The translations under genes and the position numbers were made by a program. A stretch of DNA of 64,000 nucleotides from JAVJRN01 sp040218415 (lineage in GTDB: Bacteria > Bacteroidota > Bacteroidia > Cytophagales > Cyclobacteriaceae). This document shows positions 36,211 through 44,924 of this stretch, in pieces (the stretch's first letter is position 1; each line of letters begins with the position of its first letter). The stretch spans positions 20,139 to 84,138 of the forward strand of contig JAVJRN010000074.1 of NCBI GenBank assembly GCA_040218415.1, read 5' to 3'. The notes below the pieces were generated by a model, which searched no databases, was not told the DNA's origin, and was given only the letters and a program-made list of their open reading frames with translations.

Positions 36211-37458
36211 TTATAGTTTAAATCCTATCACTGAAACATCATCAGTTAACCCACTATCCCCTCTCCAATCATCGAGCGTTTGACTGATAAATTGATACTG
36301 ATCTGCTAAACTCTTTGACTGAATAGACTTTAACATCTCCTCAAATTTTTCCATGCTGAATTTAACACCGTCTTGGTTTTCTTGATTATAAAATCCATTG
36401 GTAAACATATAAAAGGTAGTGTCAGGTTCAATAGCTATTTTCTCTGCTAATAGATCGTCAATACTATCAGCAGAATCACCTTCAATAATTACCATATTAG
36501 TGCCGTTGAAAAAAACCATATCCTGCTCTATACCACTGAACTGTAAGGTTTTTTCATTGTTATCAAAGAGCGCAACGGATACCTTTAGATCAGTTCTAAG
36601 TTCTTTGGAACCCGCGGCATCCAACTCATTTTTCAATTCTCTAATTATTTCGCCGGAATGGAATATTTTTCTATCCTGGATCAAGTCATTCAAAATTGAA
36701 TCTGCTATCAAGGTTTTCAAAGACCCTACAATTCCTTTTCCATCAAATTCTATAATTGCAACTACCGTAAAGTCTTCAGAACGAAAATTAAGGCTTGTAG
36801 TCCACACGAACTCTTCACTAAAAAGATATTTCGTTTTGTATAGTATAAAATGTTCGCTAAATATCCTGCTTAAATACCTCTCATTAGGCAGCATAGACTG
36901 CTGTAAAAGTCCAGCGTATTTAATACTGTCAATGAGCTTTTTATTAATTTCATTTAGCTCTCTCGTTCGCTCTGTTACTTTGCTCTCAAGTTCTACGTTA
37001 GTAGTCTCAAGAACCTTCATATGCTCTTCAGTATCCTGAGATTGTTGGTAGGCTTCCATCGCTCGATCCAAGACGCCCTTCATCTCATCAAAATTCCAAG
37101 GTTTTGTAATATACTTGTGTATACCACATCTGTTAATACCATCCTTAATAGCTTCAATATCAGTAAAGCCAGTAAGTATGATTTTTATAACATCTGGATA
37201 TTCAGGTAATATTCTTTCAAGAAACTCTGTGCCAGTCATTTCAGGCATCCTTTGATCAGTTACGATCACTTGAACCTTTTGTTCTTTGAGCAGCTCGATT
37301 GCCTCCAAAGGACTCGCACATGTATATACATTGAAATATTTCCTGAAATTCGATTTGAAAACTCGAAGATTCGTGGTTTCATCATCTACATACAACAATG
37401 AATAATCCTTAAGTTTCCTTGCAGATTTTTGTTCAATAGTATCTCTAGTTTCTTCCAT
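36211..37458 (-). CDS. Response regulator with degenerate SpoIIE-like phosphatase domain
   Basis: A 415-residue protein. Residues about 18-135 are a CheY receiver with acidic pair DD at 25-26, phospho-acceptor Asp near 68 (VTDQRMPEMTG) and the KPW lysine near 118. A coiled coil (150-180) joins it to a SpoIIE/PP2C-like domain at about 190-415. The latter aligns with the intact one at 33788, but SGDFYWF is replaced by SEEFVWT and ADCTGHGVPG by IEFDGKGIVG. The first metal aspartates are thus Glu or lost, while FYMFTNGFY and TDDVSVIG remain. It may be inactive or altered. It is cotranscribed with the histidine kinase (35 bp upstream). Confidence 0.85.
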   Translation of the reverse strand: MEETRDTIEQKSARKLKDYSLLYVDDETTNLRVFKSNFRKYFNVYTCASPLEAIELLKEQKVQVIVTDQRMPEMTGTEFLERILPEYPDVIKIILTGFTDIEAIKDGINRCGIHKYITKPWNFDEMKGVLDRAMEAYQQSQDTEEHMKVLETTNVELESKVTERTRELNEINKKLIDSIKYAGLLQQSMLPNERYLSRIFSEHFILYKTKYLFSEEFVWTTSLNFRSEDFTVVAIIEFDGKGIVGSLKTLIADSILNDLIQDRKIFHSGEIIRELKNELDAAGSKELRTDLKVSVALFDNNEKTLQFSGIEQDMVFFNGTNMVIIEGDSADSIDDLLAEKIAIEPDTTFYMFTNGFYNQENQDGVKFSMEKFEEMLKSIQSKSLADQYQFISQTLDDWRGDSGLTDDVSVIGFKL

Positions 37459-37493
37459 TTTAGATCAATTCTCTTACAGACTGCCGCTCGTTT

Positions 37494-39398
37494 TTAACTA
37501 CTCTGAGCAACAGCTGACTTTTTCTCTACCTGACGTCTAATTTCCTTTGGCAAGGTAATGGCAAATTCTGTTCCCTGCCCCACTTCACTTGTCAATTCTA
37601 TGGTACCATTATGTTTTTGTATAATTCCATAAGTAATTGACATACCCAAACCTGTTCCAACACCTACTTCTTTGGTTGTGAAAAATGGTTCCCAAATTCT
37701 ATTTTTTATCTCCTCAGGAATACCTTGTCCATTGTCCTTGATTCTCACAACTACTGCATCATCAAGTTCTTCTGTATATATTGTCAATTCTCCATCTTTT
37801 TTCTCGTCTGGTATTGCCTGAATAGCATTATTCATGATATTCATAAAGACTTGGTTTAACTGACCAGGATAGCATTCGATATCTTTCATATTCTCATCAT
37901 AATATTTTGATACCTTAATTCTGTTCTTCGTTTTGTTTCTTAGAAGTGTAAGTGTTGCGTCTATGTTTTCATTAACATTGGCGATTTTAGCTTCCTCTTC
38001 ATCAAGTCTTGAGAAAACTCGGAGACCCTTCACAATCTCTATCGTCCTCGTAACTCCGTAGTTCACATCTTTAATGAGTTCGTCAAGTTCTTCCATGATT
38101 TCCTCATATTCATGCTCTTCTTTTAGCTCCTTCACATTGGCTATGACTTCTTCATAGTCTTCCTCTCCGTCATCAAGTTTGGAGTATTCTTCGGCTATCT
38201 CAGTCAAAGATTCAATTGACATTTTAATCGAGACCATGCCACTAGAAATAAAGTTAATAGGGTTGTTAATCTCATGAGCAATACCCGCCGTTAACTGCCC
38301 TAATGAAGCCATTTTCTCCGAGTGAACCAATTGAGATTGTGCTCCTTTTAGATTTGCCATTGCATTAGCTAATTCTTGTTTTGATTTTTGTTCTAGGGAA
38401 AGTGTTTCTTTCAACTTTTTCTCTGCAAGAAATAGCTTCTCGTTATCCTGTAACTGCTTATCCGCTAATTCACGAATTTCAACTTCTGAATCTTGAAGTT
38501 TCTGATATGCCGAATTTAATTCTCCTTGGGCATTAATCAATTGCTCGTTAATCTTTATCTGCTCTTCACTACTTCTTAATAATTTAGATTCAGAATCAAG
38601 AAGCTTATTGTTTTTCTCTTCGAGTTCCTTCCTAGAGGTGTAAAGCTTCTTATTGATGATTTTTTGTTTTTTGTAATTGATTTGTAGCTCCTCTTCTGAT
38701 TTTTTAATTTTTATGTACGCCTTGTTGGCTGATAGATAGTTGTCAGATGCCAATTTCACTAAAGGTCTGAAAACAAAAAATCCTTGTAATAACAAAATAC
38801 CCAGAAACACGACGAATACCACCTTTTCTACGAAAGCAAAACCAGTGCGGTCGGCTTGAGACTTTTTCACAAAATAATCTGATACATTGTCCGCAGCTAT
38901 CTGATATTTCCTTACTGTATTAATAAGCGTCTCAATGGAACTTCTCAAGGCCAGATAATTGACATCAGTCACATTTGTTGTATAATCGACATCTAGAAGA
39001 TTGGTGGCATTGATGTTCATTTCACTATAAAAGAATTTGAGATCTTCTTGCAGACGAACATATTCAGGTGACTGACTTGGTGCATCAATTCCTATGCCTG
39101 CATCACCCTCTAGTAGTGCCTTATGGTTTTGTTGCCATAAAGGAAGGATTCTACCTAATTCTGCTTGGAATATTCGAAAATTTCGTTCGTTTTCCGAATA
39201 TCCCATACCTATTGCATTTTTTGTTATCTGCTGTCCAAAAGCACCTTGCTCAGTTGCAGTTTGTACGATTTGCGGGTCTTCATTGAATGATCTTAAAACA
39301 ATATCCTTTTGAACAAAAAATATATAATAAGCAACCGACCCTGCCACCACCAGTGCTGTTACCAGGTAGGCAATGGCGTAAACATCTTTCTTTAACAT
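37494..39398 (-). CDS. Membrane-bound hybrid-free sensor histidine kinase
   Basis: A 634-residue kinase. TM1 is near residues 10-30 and TM2 near 190-210, enclosing a helical periplasmic sensor. A very long coiled coil (about 225-350) follows, then a HisKA-like block with LGQLTAGIAHEINNPINF near 370 (phospho-His). The HATPase domain has NIMNNAIQAIP (N box), DNGQGIPEEI (G1), EPFFTTKEVGVGTGLGMS (F and G2). There is no receiver domain. It precedes the response regulator by 35 bp on the same strand, so the two form a two-component pair. Divergent from the SiaB-like gene. Confidence 0.92.
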   Translation of the reverse strand: MLKKDVYAIAYLVTALVVAGSVAYYIFFVQKDIVLRSFNEDPQIVQTATEQGAFGQQITKNAIGMGYSENERNFRIFQAELGRILPLWQQNHKALLEGDAGIGIDAPSQSPEYVRLQEDLKFFYSEMNINATNLLDVDYTTNVTDVNYLALRSSIETLINTVRKYQIAADNVSDYFVKKSQADRTGFAFVEKVVFVVFLGILLLQGFFVFRPLVKLASDNYLSANKAYIKIKKSEEELQINYKKQKIINKKLYTSRKELEEKNNKLLDSESKLLRSSEEQIKINEQLINAQGELNSAYQKLQDSEVEIRELADKQLQDNEKLFLAEKKLKETLSLEQKSKQELANAMANLKGAQSQLVHSEKMASLGQLTAGIAHEINNPINFISSGMVSIKMSIESLTEIAEEYSKLDDGEEDYEEVIANVKELKEEHEYEEIMEELDELIKDVNYGVTRTIEIVKGLRVFSRLDEEEAKIANVNENIDATLTLLRNKTKNRIKVSKYYDENMKDIECYPGQLNQVFMNIMNNAIQAIPDEKKDGELTIYTEELDDAVVVRIKDNGQGIPEEIKNRIWEPFFTTKEVGVGTGLGMSITYGIIQKHNGTIELTSEVGQGTEFAITLPKEIRRQVEKKSAVAQSS

Positions 39399-39450
39399 AG
39401 TATTCTGTATTGGTTAAACGCTAGTATTATTGTCGAAAATATAATATTTA

Positions 39451-39576
39451 ATGGAAGATATTATAGAACAAGAAAGTTTTTATGGTTGCGAGTTAGATTT
39501 ATTCGAAATAAATGGGATAAACATCGACGAACCTAGGTACAACATCCATGACTTAGCAAAAAATGAAGTTTTATGA
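39451..39576 (+). CDS. Possible 41-aa acidic small protein
   Basis: An ATG-to-TGA frame encoding MEDIIEQESFYGCELDLFE and 22 more residues lies in the 308-bp gap between the histidine kinase and the SiaB-like gene, on the same strand as the latter. Its composition is protein-like and acidic, but the frame is short, and no clear ribosome site or homology supports it. The rest of the gap is AT-rich and should hold the divergent promoters. Confidence 0.3.
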   Translation: MEDIIEQESFYGCELDLFEINGINIDEPRYNIHDLAKNEVL

Positions 39577-39706
39577 TAACTTGTGAATCAGGATAAACAT
39601 CTCATAATAAGGTATTAAACGAATCACTAATTAAACAATCGCTTTAGAAATATTTGTCTGCTATGAGAATAGTATTTAGTTTTAACGAAAATGTTTCAAT
39701 CATATA

Positions 39707-40267
39707 ATGGATCACCTAAGGAGTTATAAAAACATATACGATCAGAATATCATTTTGATGTACAAAGGGGAATTAACCTTTGATCTTGTTACATCTATGA
39801 TAGCCACTTTAGAAGAAAGACTAGAAGAGCTTGAAGAAAACCGAAAGGTCAAAAAGAAATTTTATAATGTAGCTACAGAGGTCATACAAAATCTTTACTA
39901 CCACTTAGATGAAGTGAATGCCGAAGATATTAAGGTCAACAGTTATGATTCAAGGTCAGCATTGATCATGATTGCCGCCCGTAAAAGATTCTACAGTCTT
40001 CAAACTGGAAATTACGTTCCGACTGACAAAATTGAAAACATCAAGCAACGCCTTGATGACATCAATTCTGTTGATCCTGAAGAACTGAGAGCCCTTTACA
40101 AAAAAGTATTGAATGAACAAGAGTTTTCTGATAAAGGAACAGGGGGACTTGGATTCATCGATATAGCAAGAAAAACAGGAGGACAAAAATTAAGATATAC
40201 TTTTCAACCTGTTTCAGATATTGTTTCTTATTTTACCTTACAGGTGAGATTACCTCGCGAACTATAA
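39707..40267 (+). CDS. SiaB family protein kinase (DUF6272)
   Basis: A 186-residue cytoplasmic protein of the DUF6272/SiaB type, a histidine-kinase-like fold that phosphorylates the SiaC phosphoprotein in Pseudomonas. It has the family start NIILMYKGELTFDLVTSMI, then KKKFYNVATEVIQNLYYHLDE (the N-box-like Glu and Asn of GHKL ATPases) and a GTGGLGFIDIARKTGG glycine-rich lid near 148-163. It is 24 bp upstream of the SiaC-like gene, the same order as in siaABCD. Confidence 0.85.
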   Translation: MDHLRSYKNIYDQNIILMYKGELTFDLVTSMIATLEERLEELEENRKVKKKFYNVATEVIQNLYYHLDEVNAEDIKVNSYDSRSALIMIAARKRFYSLQTGNYVPTDKIENIKQRLDDINSVDPEELRALYKKVLNEQEFSDKGTGGLGFIDIARKTGGQKLRYTFQPVSDIVSYFTLQVRLPREL

Positions 40268-40291
40268 CCAGCATCGAAAGTTCTGTTAACA

Positions 40292-40669
40292 ATGGAGAAA
40301 TTTTTTATAGAGCCAACAAGGATTACGCCATTAGTAAGTTTTGATCCAGATGAAAGTATTTTAGAAATAAAAGGAAGATCAAGTCCGGAAAATTCTATTC
40401 TCTTTTACCAAAAAGTCATTGAAGCACTTGACTTTATTGCAGAAAGCGATAAAGAAGAATTTACTGCGAATTTTTCTTACGAATATTTCAATACGAGTTC
40501 ATCAAAATGCCTATTTGATGTATTTAAGCGCCTCTGCAACATTGAAGAAAGTGGTAAAACCTTAGTCATCAATTGGTATTACGAGGAAGATGACGAAGAT
40601 ATGATGGAGGCAGGAGAAGATTACGCTGATTTACTCGATTTGGAATTTAACTTTCTTGAGATCGAGTAA
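40292..40669 (+). CDS. SiaC family regulatory phosphoprotein (DUF1987)
   Basis: A 125-residue STAS-like protein of DUF1987. Family blocks are IEPTRITPLVSFDPDESILEI, GRSSPENSILFYQ and FSYEYFNTSSSKCLFDVFKRL. The threonine in YFNTSSSK is residue 68 by my count, the position reported to be phosphorylated in P. aeruginosa SiaC, where the phospho-state controls binding to the diguanylate cyclase SiaD. No SiaD is encoded in this window, so the downstream partner is open. It is 13 bp upstream of a coiled-coil membrane protein. Confidence 0.88.
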   Translation: MEKFFIEPTRITPLVSFDPDESILEIKGRSSPENSILFYQKVIEALDFIAESDKEEFTANFSYEYFNTSSSKCLFDVFKRLCNIEESGKTLVINWYYEEDDEDMMEAGEDYADLLDLEFNFLEIE

Positions 40670-40682
40670 TTGAAACACATCA

Positions 40683-41207
40683 ATGGAATCCCCTAGAGAA
40701 CTCTACCATGAAGAAGTAAGAAGGCTTAAAGATTTCAGAATCAAACTGAAATCTCATGCTATATACCAAGAACAACTTGATGAGTTCTCTGACGATTACG
40801 AAGAGCTTGTTGCGCAGGCTAAGGTAATAACACGGGTATCAGATAGACTGCAGAAAAAGCTAGATGGTGCAAATATCCAGATTAGGGAGCAGAACAATGA
40901 GATCAAGGATAAGAATACTAAGCTAGAAGAGACCATTTTTGAATTAGCAAGATTGAAAATCAGTCGTAGAGCTTCTACTATAATGCTCATCGTTGCACTT
41001 ACTCTATTTGTACTAGAACAAGTTATTCTTCAACCAATTATTGAAGACTCAATATCAATTCCTTATCTAGATTTATTTATCCTTGTTATATTATTTTTTG
41101 GAGCGAAATTCGTTGAGGGGGGTCTTGAAAAATACTTTTTAAAACAGGAGCAGAAAAAAATAATGAAGAAATCGGAAGATTCGCAGGGAGGAACTTCAAG
41201 ACGATGA
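40683..41207 (+). CDS. Coiled-coil membrane protein of the Sia-like operon
   Basis: A 174-residue protein: residues about 15-95 form a charged coiled coil (YEELVAQAKVITRVSDRLQKK, NEIKDKNTKLEETIFELA), then two hydrophobic segments at about 100-118 and 127-143, and a lysine-rich cytoplasmic end. There is no GGDEF or other enzyme domain. It is third in the SiaB-SiaC unit, where siaD would be expected, so it is a candidate effector or anchor of the phosphoprotein. That role is inference from position only. Confidence 0.7.
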   Translation: MESPRELYHEEVRRLKDFRIKLKSHAIYQEQLDEFSDDYEELVAQAKVITRVSDRLQKKLDGANIQIREQNNEIKDKNTKLEETIFELARLKISRRASTIMLIVALTLFVLEQVILQPIIEDSISIPYLDLFILVILFFGAKFVEGGLEKYFLKQEQKKIMKKSEDSQGGTSRR

Positions 41208-41236
41208 GTACTTTTTAAAACAACTTAACAACACAG

Positions 41237-42850
41237 ATGGATTTTTCTTCTATTGATATTGCAGTATTTGTAGCATATTGTGCGCTTATTCTTGGTGTAG
41301 GCCTTTATGTTTCTCGCGATAAAAAAGGCCATGAAAAAAATGCAGAAGATTACTTTCTTGCAAGCAAATCACTCCCTTGGTGGGCCATTGGTGCATCGTT
41401 GATCGCAGCAAATATTTCCGCCGAACAGTTTATAGGCATGTCAGGAAGTGGGTTTGCAAGTGGTTTAGCCATTGCATCGTACGAGTGGATGGCCGCCATT
41501 ACACTACTTATCGTGGGGAAATACTTTTTACCAATATTTATAGAAAAAGGACTTTACACCATTCCCGAATTTGTCGAAAAGAGATATAGCACGCAATTGA
41601 AAACTATTTTAGCAGTTTTTTGGATTGGGCTTTATGTTTTTGTTAATCTCAGTTCAGTACTCTATTTAGGAGCGCTCGCCTTGGAAACAATAATGGGCGT
41701 GCCAATGATCTATGGAGTTATGGGGTTAGCTACATTCGCAGCTGCTTATTCACTGTACGGCGGATTATCAGCTGTGGCTTGGACGGACGTTGTTCAAGTT
41801 GTTTTTTTGGTGTTAGGAGGATTGTTAACGACATATTTAGCGCTAGACACCTTGTCAAATGGGGAAGGATGGATTGCAGGTTTCACTCAAGTGCTTAATG
41901 AAGTCCCTGAAAGATTCCATATGATATTAGATAAGTCAAATCCTGAATACACCAACTTACCTGGTATTTGGGTCTTGGTTGGTGGCTTATGGGTTGCGAA
42001 TCTTTATTATTGGGGATTTAATCAATATATCATTCAAAGAACACTTGCTGCAAAATCATTAAAAGAAGCTCAAAAAGGTATTTTGATGGCTGCATGTCTA
42101 AAGTTAGTGATCCCATTTATTGTTGTTATTCCTGGCATTGCTGCCTATGTCATGATCAATGATCCTGCTACGATGATCCGTCTTGGAGAAACAGCCCAAA
42201 CCAATCTCCCAGGAATTGGGCAATCAGATAAGGCTTACCCATGGTTGCTACAACTTTTGCCGGTGGGCCTTAAAGGTGTGGCTTTTGCAGCATTGGCTGC
42301 TGCCATTGTTTCATCGTTAGCCTCTATGCTTAACTCTACTTCTACCATATTTACTATGGATATTTATAAGCAATACATAGATAAAAATGCTTCTGATAAG
42401 AAAACGGTAAATGTCGGCAGGATATCAGCGGGTGTAGCACTTATTATTGCATGTATAATGGCTCCTTTGTTAGGAGGTATAGATCAAGCTTTTCAGTTTA
42501 TCCAAGAATACACGGGAATAGTGAGCCCTGGAATTTTAGGAGTCTTTCTATTAGGCCTTTTTTGGAAGAAAACGACCAACAAGGGAGCTATCTGGGGTGC
42601 GGTATTGTCTGTGCCAATCGCCTTAGCATTTAAATTCGTTCCTGGTATGCCTTTCATGAATCAAATGGGATTGACTTGTCTGCTTACCATGCTCGTAATT
42701 GCTATTTTCAGCTACTTAGAAACTGGCGGCAAAGACAGTGATAAAGGAATTAACATAAGTTCTGCGTTATTTAAAACTTCTCCGACATTCAATATTGGTT
42801 CATTTGCAGTAATGATTGTTGTGACCGTGCTTTATGCATTATTTTGGTAA
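41237..42850 (+). CDS. Sodium:solute symporter (SSS/SGLT family)
   Basis: A 537-residue transporter with about 14 TM helices. SSS marks are SLPWWAIGASLIAANISAEQFIGMSG (core TM1-TM2), YTIPEFVEKRYS, AYSLYGGLSAVAWTDVVQ and AALAAAIVSSLASMLNSTSTIFTMDIY, the last matching the Na2 site region of vSGLT. ADSK-type sugar residues place it near the SGLT sugar branch, but the solute (sugar, inositol or sialic acid) is not determined. Directly followed by a thioesterase-like gene. Confidence 0.9.
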   Translation: MDFSSIDIAVFVAYCALILGVGLYVSRDKKGHEKNAEDYFLASKSLPWWAIGASLIAANISAEQFIGMSGSGFASGLAIASYEWMAAITLLIVGKYFLPIFIEKGLYTIPEFVEKRYSTQLKTILAVFWIGLYVFVNLSSVLYLGALALETIMGVPMIYGVMGLATFAAAYSLYGGLSAVAWTDVVQVVFLVLGGLLTTYLALDTLSNGEGWIAGFTQVLNEVPERFHMILDKSNPEYTNLPGIWVLVGGLWVANLYYWGFNQYIIQRTLAAKSLKEAQKGILMAACLKLVIPFIVVIPGIAAYVMINDPATMIRLGETAQTNLPGIGQSDKAYPWLLQLLPVGLKGVAFAALAAAIVSSLASMLNSTSTIFTMDIYKQYIDKNASDKKTVNVGRISAGVALIIACIMAPLLGGIDQAFQFIQEYTGIVSPGILGVFLLGLFWKKTTNKGAIWGAVLSVPIALAFKFVPGMPFMNQMGLTCLLTMLVIAIFSYLETGGKDSDKGINISSALFKTSPTFNIGSFAVMIVVTVLYALFW

Positions 42851-42852
42851 AA

Positions 42853-43338
42853 ATGCACCAGAAAGAAAAACTCAAGAGAGAAATAACTAGCCATTGGAAG
42901 TTTGCGCTTTACATGCTAAGAAGTCTCCCTATGGGATTTATCGCTGGTTTAAGGGTTACCCAATTAGACGAAGAGCGTTGCACAACTTCTGTTCCATTCA
43001 AATCTCTGAATAAAAATCCGTTTAAATCAACCTATTTCGCCGTTCAAGCGATGGCCGCCGAACTATCGACAGCAACAGGTTGCCTATTGGCAGTTTCTGG
43101 AATCAAACCTTCTGTCGCTTTTATCATCGTAGATATGAAGGCCTCCTTTGCAAAGAAAGCTACAGATAAGGTGTTTTTTGAGTGCTTGGATGTTAAAAAT
43201 GCTTTTGAAGCTACAGAAAAAGCCATCTCAACTGGAGAGCCTCAAATAGCAACCTTCCACACCATTGGTAAAATGAGTGACGGAACTGTTGTTTCTGAAT
43301 TTGAATTTACATGGTCGTTTAAGCAAAGAAAATCATAA
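42853..43338 (+). CDS. DUF4442 hotdog-fold (thioesterase-like) protein
   Basis: A 161-residue hotdog-fold protein of the DUF4442/PaaI-like group: KFALYMLRSLPMGFIAGLRV, PFKSLNKNPFKSTYFAVQAMAAELSTATG and a C-terminal DGTVVSEFEFTWSFK strand. ATG at 42853 is chosen over a TTG at 42844 that would overlap the transporter. Acyl-CoA thioesterase activity is possible; the usual catalytic Asp/Glu could not be assigned by eye. Its end overlaps the convergent YihY gene by 6 bp. Confidence 0.78.
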   Translation: MHQKEKLKREITSHWKFALYMLRSLPMGFIAGLRVTQLDEERCTTSVPFKSLNKNPFKSTYFAVQAMAAELSTATGCLLAVSGIKPSVAFIIVDMKASFAKKATDKVFFECLDVKNAFEATEKAISTGEPQIATFHTIGKMSDGTVVSEFEFTWSFKQRKS

Positions 43339-44661
43339 GTCGATCAGACGTGTATTCCCGCCATTGTCAAATGTCTTTTTTTGCATTTCGTTCAATTTAC
43401 TTTCAATGGATTGTAACTCTAATTCATTGTCACATTTCAAACTCATAGCTTCAATCCCTTCATTTTCCACTTTTTCAAGCACATTTGAAATATTCATTTG
43501 ATGAATATCAAAGGCCGGCTGATAAAGTTCTTCATTGTCAGAATCCAGCTTCACTATTAAATTAAAAGTAATTAGTTCGTGAATTGATTCGGATAAAATA
43601 TGAGTTGGCAAATTGATCTCTTCCTCGATTTGTTGAAAACTCGTCGAATTACCATCTCTAAAATTATCAGCAACCATTTTTACCAAAAGTAAGTAAAGCC
43701 TTTTCCTAAGTCCGTAATTAATTCTTAAAGAATTATTAGTGATTTTCCAACGGTTTACATTTTGTGCTGCGTATGCATATTCTGCCCCAAACAATACGAT
43801 AAGCCAACTAATATTTACCCATATCAAGAAAAGTGGGAAAGCGGCAAAACTTCCATAAATGGTACTATAACTACTTACTCCTACTTGAAAAGTGATATAA
43901 GCCCATTGTGTCAATTGGTATACGGTACCTGCCAATACACCTGCTATGAAAGCAGGTTTAGCATTTACTTTTGTACTAGGGAAAATAATGTAGATCAAAA
44001 AAAACAATATCCAGATAAGCGTGTAAGGAATAAGATTAATCAAAAACATAATAGAGCCTTTTATACTACCCATAAGCCCAAATTCTCTAGTAAGTATTTC
44101 GACTTGGGTTGTAATAAAAACGGTAGCAGTACTGGAAAGAATCAATATTATCGGACCTAATAAGATTATAGACATGTAGTCCGACAGCTTTCTTTGCAGT
44201 GTTCTGCCTTTCAGGGTATTCCAAACGCTATTAAATGAAACTTCTATATTATGAAAGAGTCTTGCTACAGCATAAATTAAAAAAACTGAGCTAATCCCTG
44301 ATATTACACCTCCACTTGTGTTATTAAGCGCCGAATCAGCAAAATCGAGCATATACTCTAATACTTCCTGTTGGCCGCTAAAATAGATTACCAGCTCCTC
44401 TCGCAAAAATCCCTCTAAACCGAAAGCGGTTGCTATTCCAAAAGCAATCGCAATCACAGGAACTACGGAAAGCAATGTGTAATAGGTTAATGAAGATGCT
44501 TTTTCTACACATTTATCATCATTATATTCTTTAAACGTGATAACCAATATTCTTATCTGACGAAAAAGCCAAGCTTGGGTACTTGAAAGTGCAGAAAGTT
44601 TTACCTCCCAAATATCTCTTACAAAAAATATCTTGATTTTGTTGAAATTAGCTTTTAGCAT
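43333..44661 (-). CDS. YihY/BrkB family inner-membrane protein
   Basis: A 442-residue protein. Residues about 45-330 carry the six-helix YihY (formerly ribonuclease BN) domain: KASSLTYYTLLSVVPVIAIAFG, SVFLIYAVARLFHNIEVSFNSVW, and a KPAFIAGVLAGTVYQLTQW...PLFLIWVNISWLIVLFGAEYAYA core. The last 110 residues are a cytoplasmic helical extension (winged-helix-like, LPTHILSESIHELITFNLI) not seen in E. coli YihY. Function in Bacteroidota unknown; the RNase label is historical and should not be used. Confidence 0.88.
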   Translation of the reverse strand: MLKANFNKIKIFFVRDIWEVKLSALSSTQAWLFRQIRILVITFKEYNDDKCVEKASSLTYYTLLSVVPVIAIAFGIATAFGLEGFLREELVIYFSGQQEVLEYMLDFADSALNNTSGGVISGISSVFLIYAVARLFHNIEVSFNSVWNTLKGRTLQRKLSDYMSIILLGPIILILSSTATVFITTQVEILTREFGLMGSIKGSIMFLINLIPYTLIWILFFLIYIIFPSTKVNAKPAFIAGVLAGTVYQLTQWAYITFQVGVSSYSTIYGSFAAFPLFLIWVNISWLIVLFGAEYAYAAQNVNRWKITNNSLRINYGLRKRLYLLLVKMVADNFRDGNSTSFQQIEEEINLPTHILSESIHELITFNLIVKLDSDNEELYQPAFDIHQMNISNVLEKVENEGIEAMSLKCDNELELQSIESKLNEMQKKTFDNGGNTRLIDL

Positions 44662-44924
44662 CTTGTTTAGTAGCCTTTATTGATTATTTCATCAATTTAA
44701 TCAATGGGTTTAAAACACCAATTTTTCCAAGTAAGAAAGTAATATCAAAACGAATTTCCAGATGAGTTTGGTATCGTTGCGGAAACGAAGAAAAGGGATG
44801 TAGGTCTCAAATGCACCTGTCGGTTTGGAAAGTCTCCCTTTCATCAAGGAAAAATGTCTATTTTACCTCATATTTATTTCGTTTCTGCATAATAACTTTA
44901 ACAAGTTGTTAGTTTTACCCTACA

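Noticed and set aside
36419..37039. 206-codon open frame antisense to the response regulator
   Set aside because: Shadow of a real gene with intact receiver motifs on the other strand.
43333..44661. Ribonuclease BN function
   Set aside because: The YihY family received that name in error; RNase BN of E. coli is a different protein.
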